This document shows, piece by piece, positions 4,875 to 5,696 of a DNA stretch of 5,696 nucleotides. Source of the stretch: Bifidobacterium breve (GTDB lineage Bacteria; Actinomycetota; Actinomycetes; S36-B12); NCBI GenBank assembly GCA_943328365.2, contig CALPZT020000120.1, positions 1 through 5,696 of the forward strand, written 5' to 3'. The translations under genes were made by a program, and so were the position numbers. The stretch's first letter is position 1. The number at the start of each line of letters is the position of its first letter. The notes beneath the pieces were generated by a model, which worked only from the letters and a program-made list of their open reading frames with translations, searched no databases and was not told where the DNA came from.

Positions 4875-5696
4875 GTGGAACTTGAACTGAGGGGGATCAC
4901 GAAGCGATTTCCCGGCGTCCTCGCGAATGACGCGGTGAGCCTCACAGCCCGATCGGGCACGGTGCTCGCCCTCATCGGCGAGAACGGCGCAGGCAAGAGC
5001 ACCCTCATGAACGTCCTGTCAGGGCTCTATCGGTCCGATGCCGGCGAGATTCTCATCGACGGCGTGCATCAGACCTTCCGCGACCCGGGCGACGCCATCA
5101 AGGCCGGCATCGGCATGGTGCATCAGCACTTCATGCTCGTCCCGGTGTTCTCGGTGTACGAGAACGTCATCCTCGGCGTCGAGCCGGTGAAGGCCGGCGG
5201 AATCCTGAACCGGCGCGAGGCACGTCGCGAGGTCAAGGAGATCTCCGAGCGCTACGGCCTCGCGGTCGACCCTGACGCGAAGATCGAGGACCTCCCCGTG
5301 GGCATCCAGCAGCGGGTCGAGATCATCAAGGTGCTGCTTCGAGGCGCAAAGATCCTGGTCTTCGATGAGCCCACGGCAGTGCTCACCCCGCAGGAGGTCG
5401 AGGAGTTCTTCGGCATCGTCGCCGAGCTGAAGGCGCGCGGGGCGACGATCATCTTCATCACCCACAAGCTCAAGGAGGCTCTCGCGGTCGCTGACGACAT
5501 CACCGTGCTGCGGGGCGGCAGGGTCGTCGGCCACGCCGACCCGAAGACCGCGACCCCGGAGGACCTCGCGTCGATGATGGTGGGCCGCGAGATCGACCTC
5601 ACCGTCGATAAGGAGCCGGGCACGCCAGGCCGCACGGTGCTCGACCTGATTGACGTCACGATGGTCGACGACTACGGCCGGCCCCTGCTGAACAAG
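4875..5696 (+). CDS. Nucleoside-type ABC importer ATP-binding protein (3' end outside window)
   Basis: The window holds 274 codons and the frame stays open at the right edge. Family members are about 500 residues with two tandem ATPase domains (RbsA/NupO type). The first domain is complete. Walker A GENGAGKST is at 35-43 and the Q-loop MVHQHFM at 81-87. A modified signature LPVGIQQ at 140-146 replaces LSGGQ, a form common in this family. Walker B with the catalytic Glu, ILVFDEP, is at 160-166, AVLTP follows at 168-172, and the switch His is His197. MMVGREI near 234-240 closes the domain, and the second begins around TVLDLIDVTM. It powers import through membrane permeases expected just downstream, with the BMP lipoprotein as receptor. 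The BMP neighbour points to nucleosides rather than ribose. It is separated from the receptor gene by a hairpin and has its own candidate promoter, unlike the single-operon layout often seen. Confidence 0.93.
   Translation, partial: MELELRGITKRFPGVLANDAVSLTARSGTVLALIGENGAGKSTLMNVLSGLYRSDAGEILIDGVHQTFRDPGDAIKAGIGMVHQHFMLVPVFSVYENVILGVEPVKAGGILNRREARREVKEISERYGLAVDPDAKIEDLPVGIQQRVEIIKVLLRGAKILVFDEPTAVLTPQEVEEFFGIVAELKARGATIIFITHKLKEALAVADDITVLRGGRVVGHADPKTATPEDLASMMVGREIDLTVDKEPGTPGRTVLDLIDVTMVDDYGRPLLNK

Noticed and set aside
4868..4885. A tiny leader peptide from ATG 4868 overlapping the ATPase start
   Set aside because: It is only five codons (MRRGT then stop), is not preceded by its own well-spaced Shine-Dalgarno, and its ATG is simply spacer between the RBS and GTG 4875.

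Overview
The window is a gene-dense stretch of high-GC bacterial DNA (about 60-65% G+C by eye) with every gene on the + strand. The best guess at origin is Actinomycetota. Reasons are the GC-rich codon use, the SdhB sequence of the mycobacterial Sdh1 kind, a stand-alone methylmalonyl-CoA mutase large subunit of actinobacterial type, a GTG start on two genes, and an actinobacterial-style lipoprotein with an Ala/Ser/Pro linker. No rRNA, tRNA, mobile element, integrase, CRISPR array or phage gene is visible. I do not pin a genus.

Layout. Positions 1-3548 read as one tightly packed operon: the 3' end of sdhA (1-207), sdhB (210-968), a methylmalonyl-CoA mutase large subunit (961-2553) and a nucleoside hydrolase (2553-3548). 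The gaps and overlaps are +2, -8 and -1 nt, so the genes are probably translationally coupled. A 66-nt intergenic region follows and carries a candidate promoter whose -35 lies inside the end of the nucleoside hydrolase gene. It would drive a BMP/PnrA-family substrate-binding lipoprotein (3615-4745). After that gene comes a 15-bp GC-rich hairpin (4774-4808), then a second candidate promoter that closely resembles the first, then the ATPase gene of a nucleoside-type ABC importer (4875 to the window edge, incomplete).

How the genes fit together. Two themes meet here. The mutase interconverts (R)-methylmalonyl-CoA and succinyl-CoA, and Sdh oxidises succinate to fumarate, so the first half joins propionate/odd-chain/branched-chain carbon to the TCA cycle and respiratory chain. 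The lipoprotein and ABC ATPase are expected to import nucleosides and the hydrolase to split them into base and pentose, which makes the second half a nucleoside salvage module. The hydrolase is co-transcribed with the TCA/propionate genes yet lies immediately next to the importer.

The most useful observations are the matched pair of promoters flanking the lipoprotein gene (same -35, same 17-nt spacer, nearly the same -10 and downstream bases), the absence of a B12-binding domain in a mutase that keeps both methylmalonyl-specificity residues, and the terminator-like hairpin that separates the binding protein from its ATPase. I see no wholly novel system in this window. The genes belong to known families, and the novelty, if any, is in arrangement and regulation.
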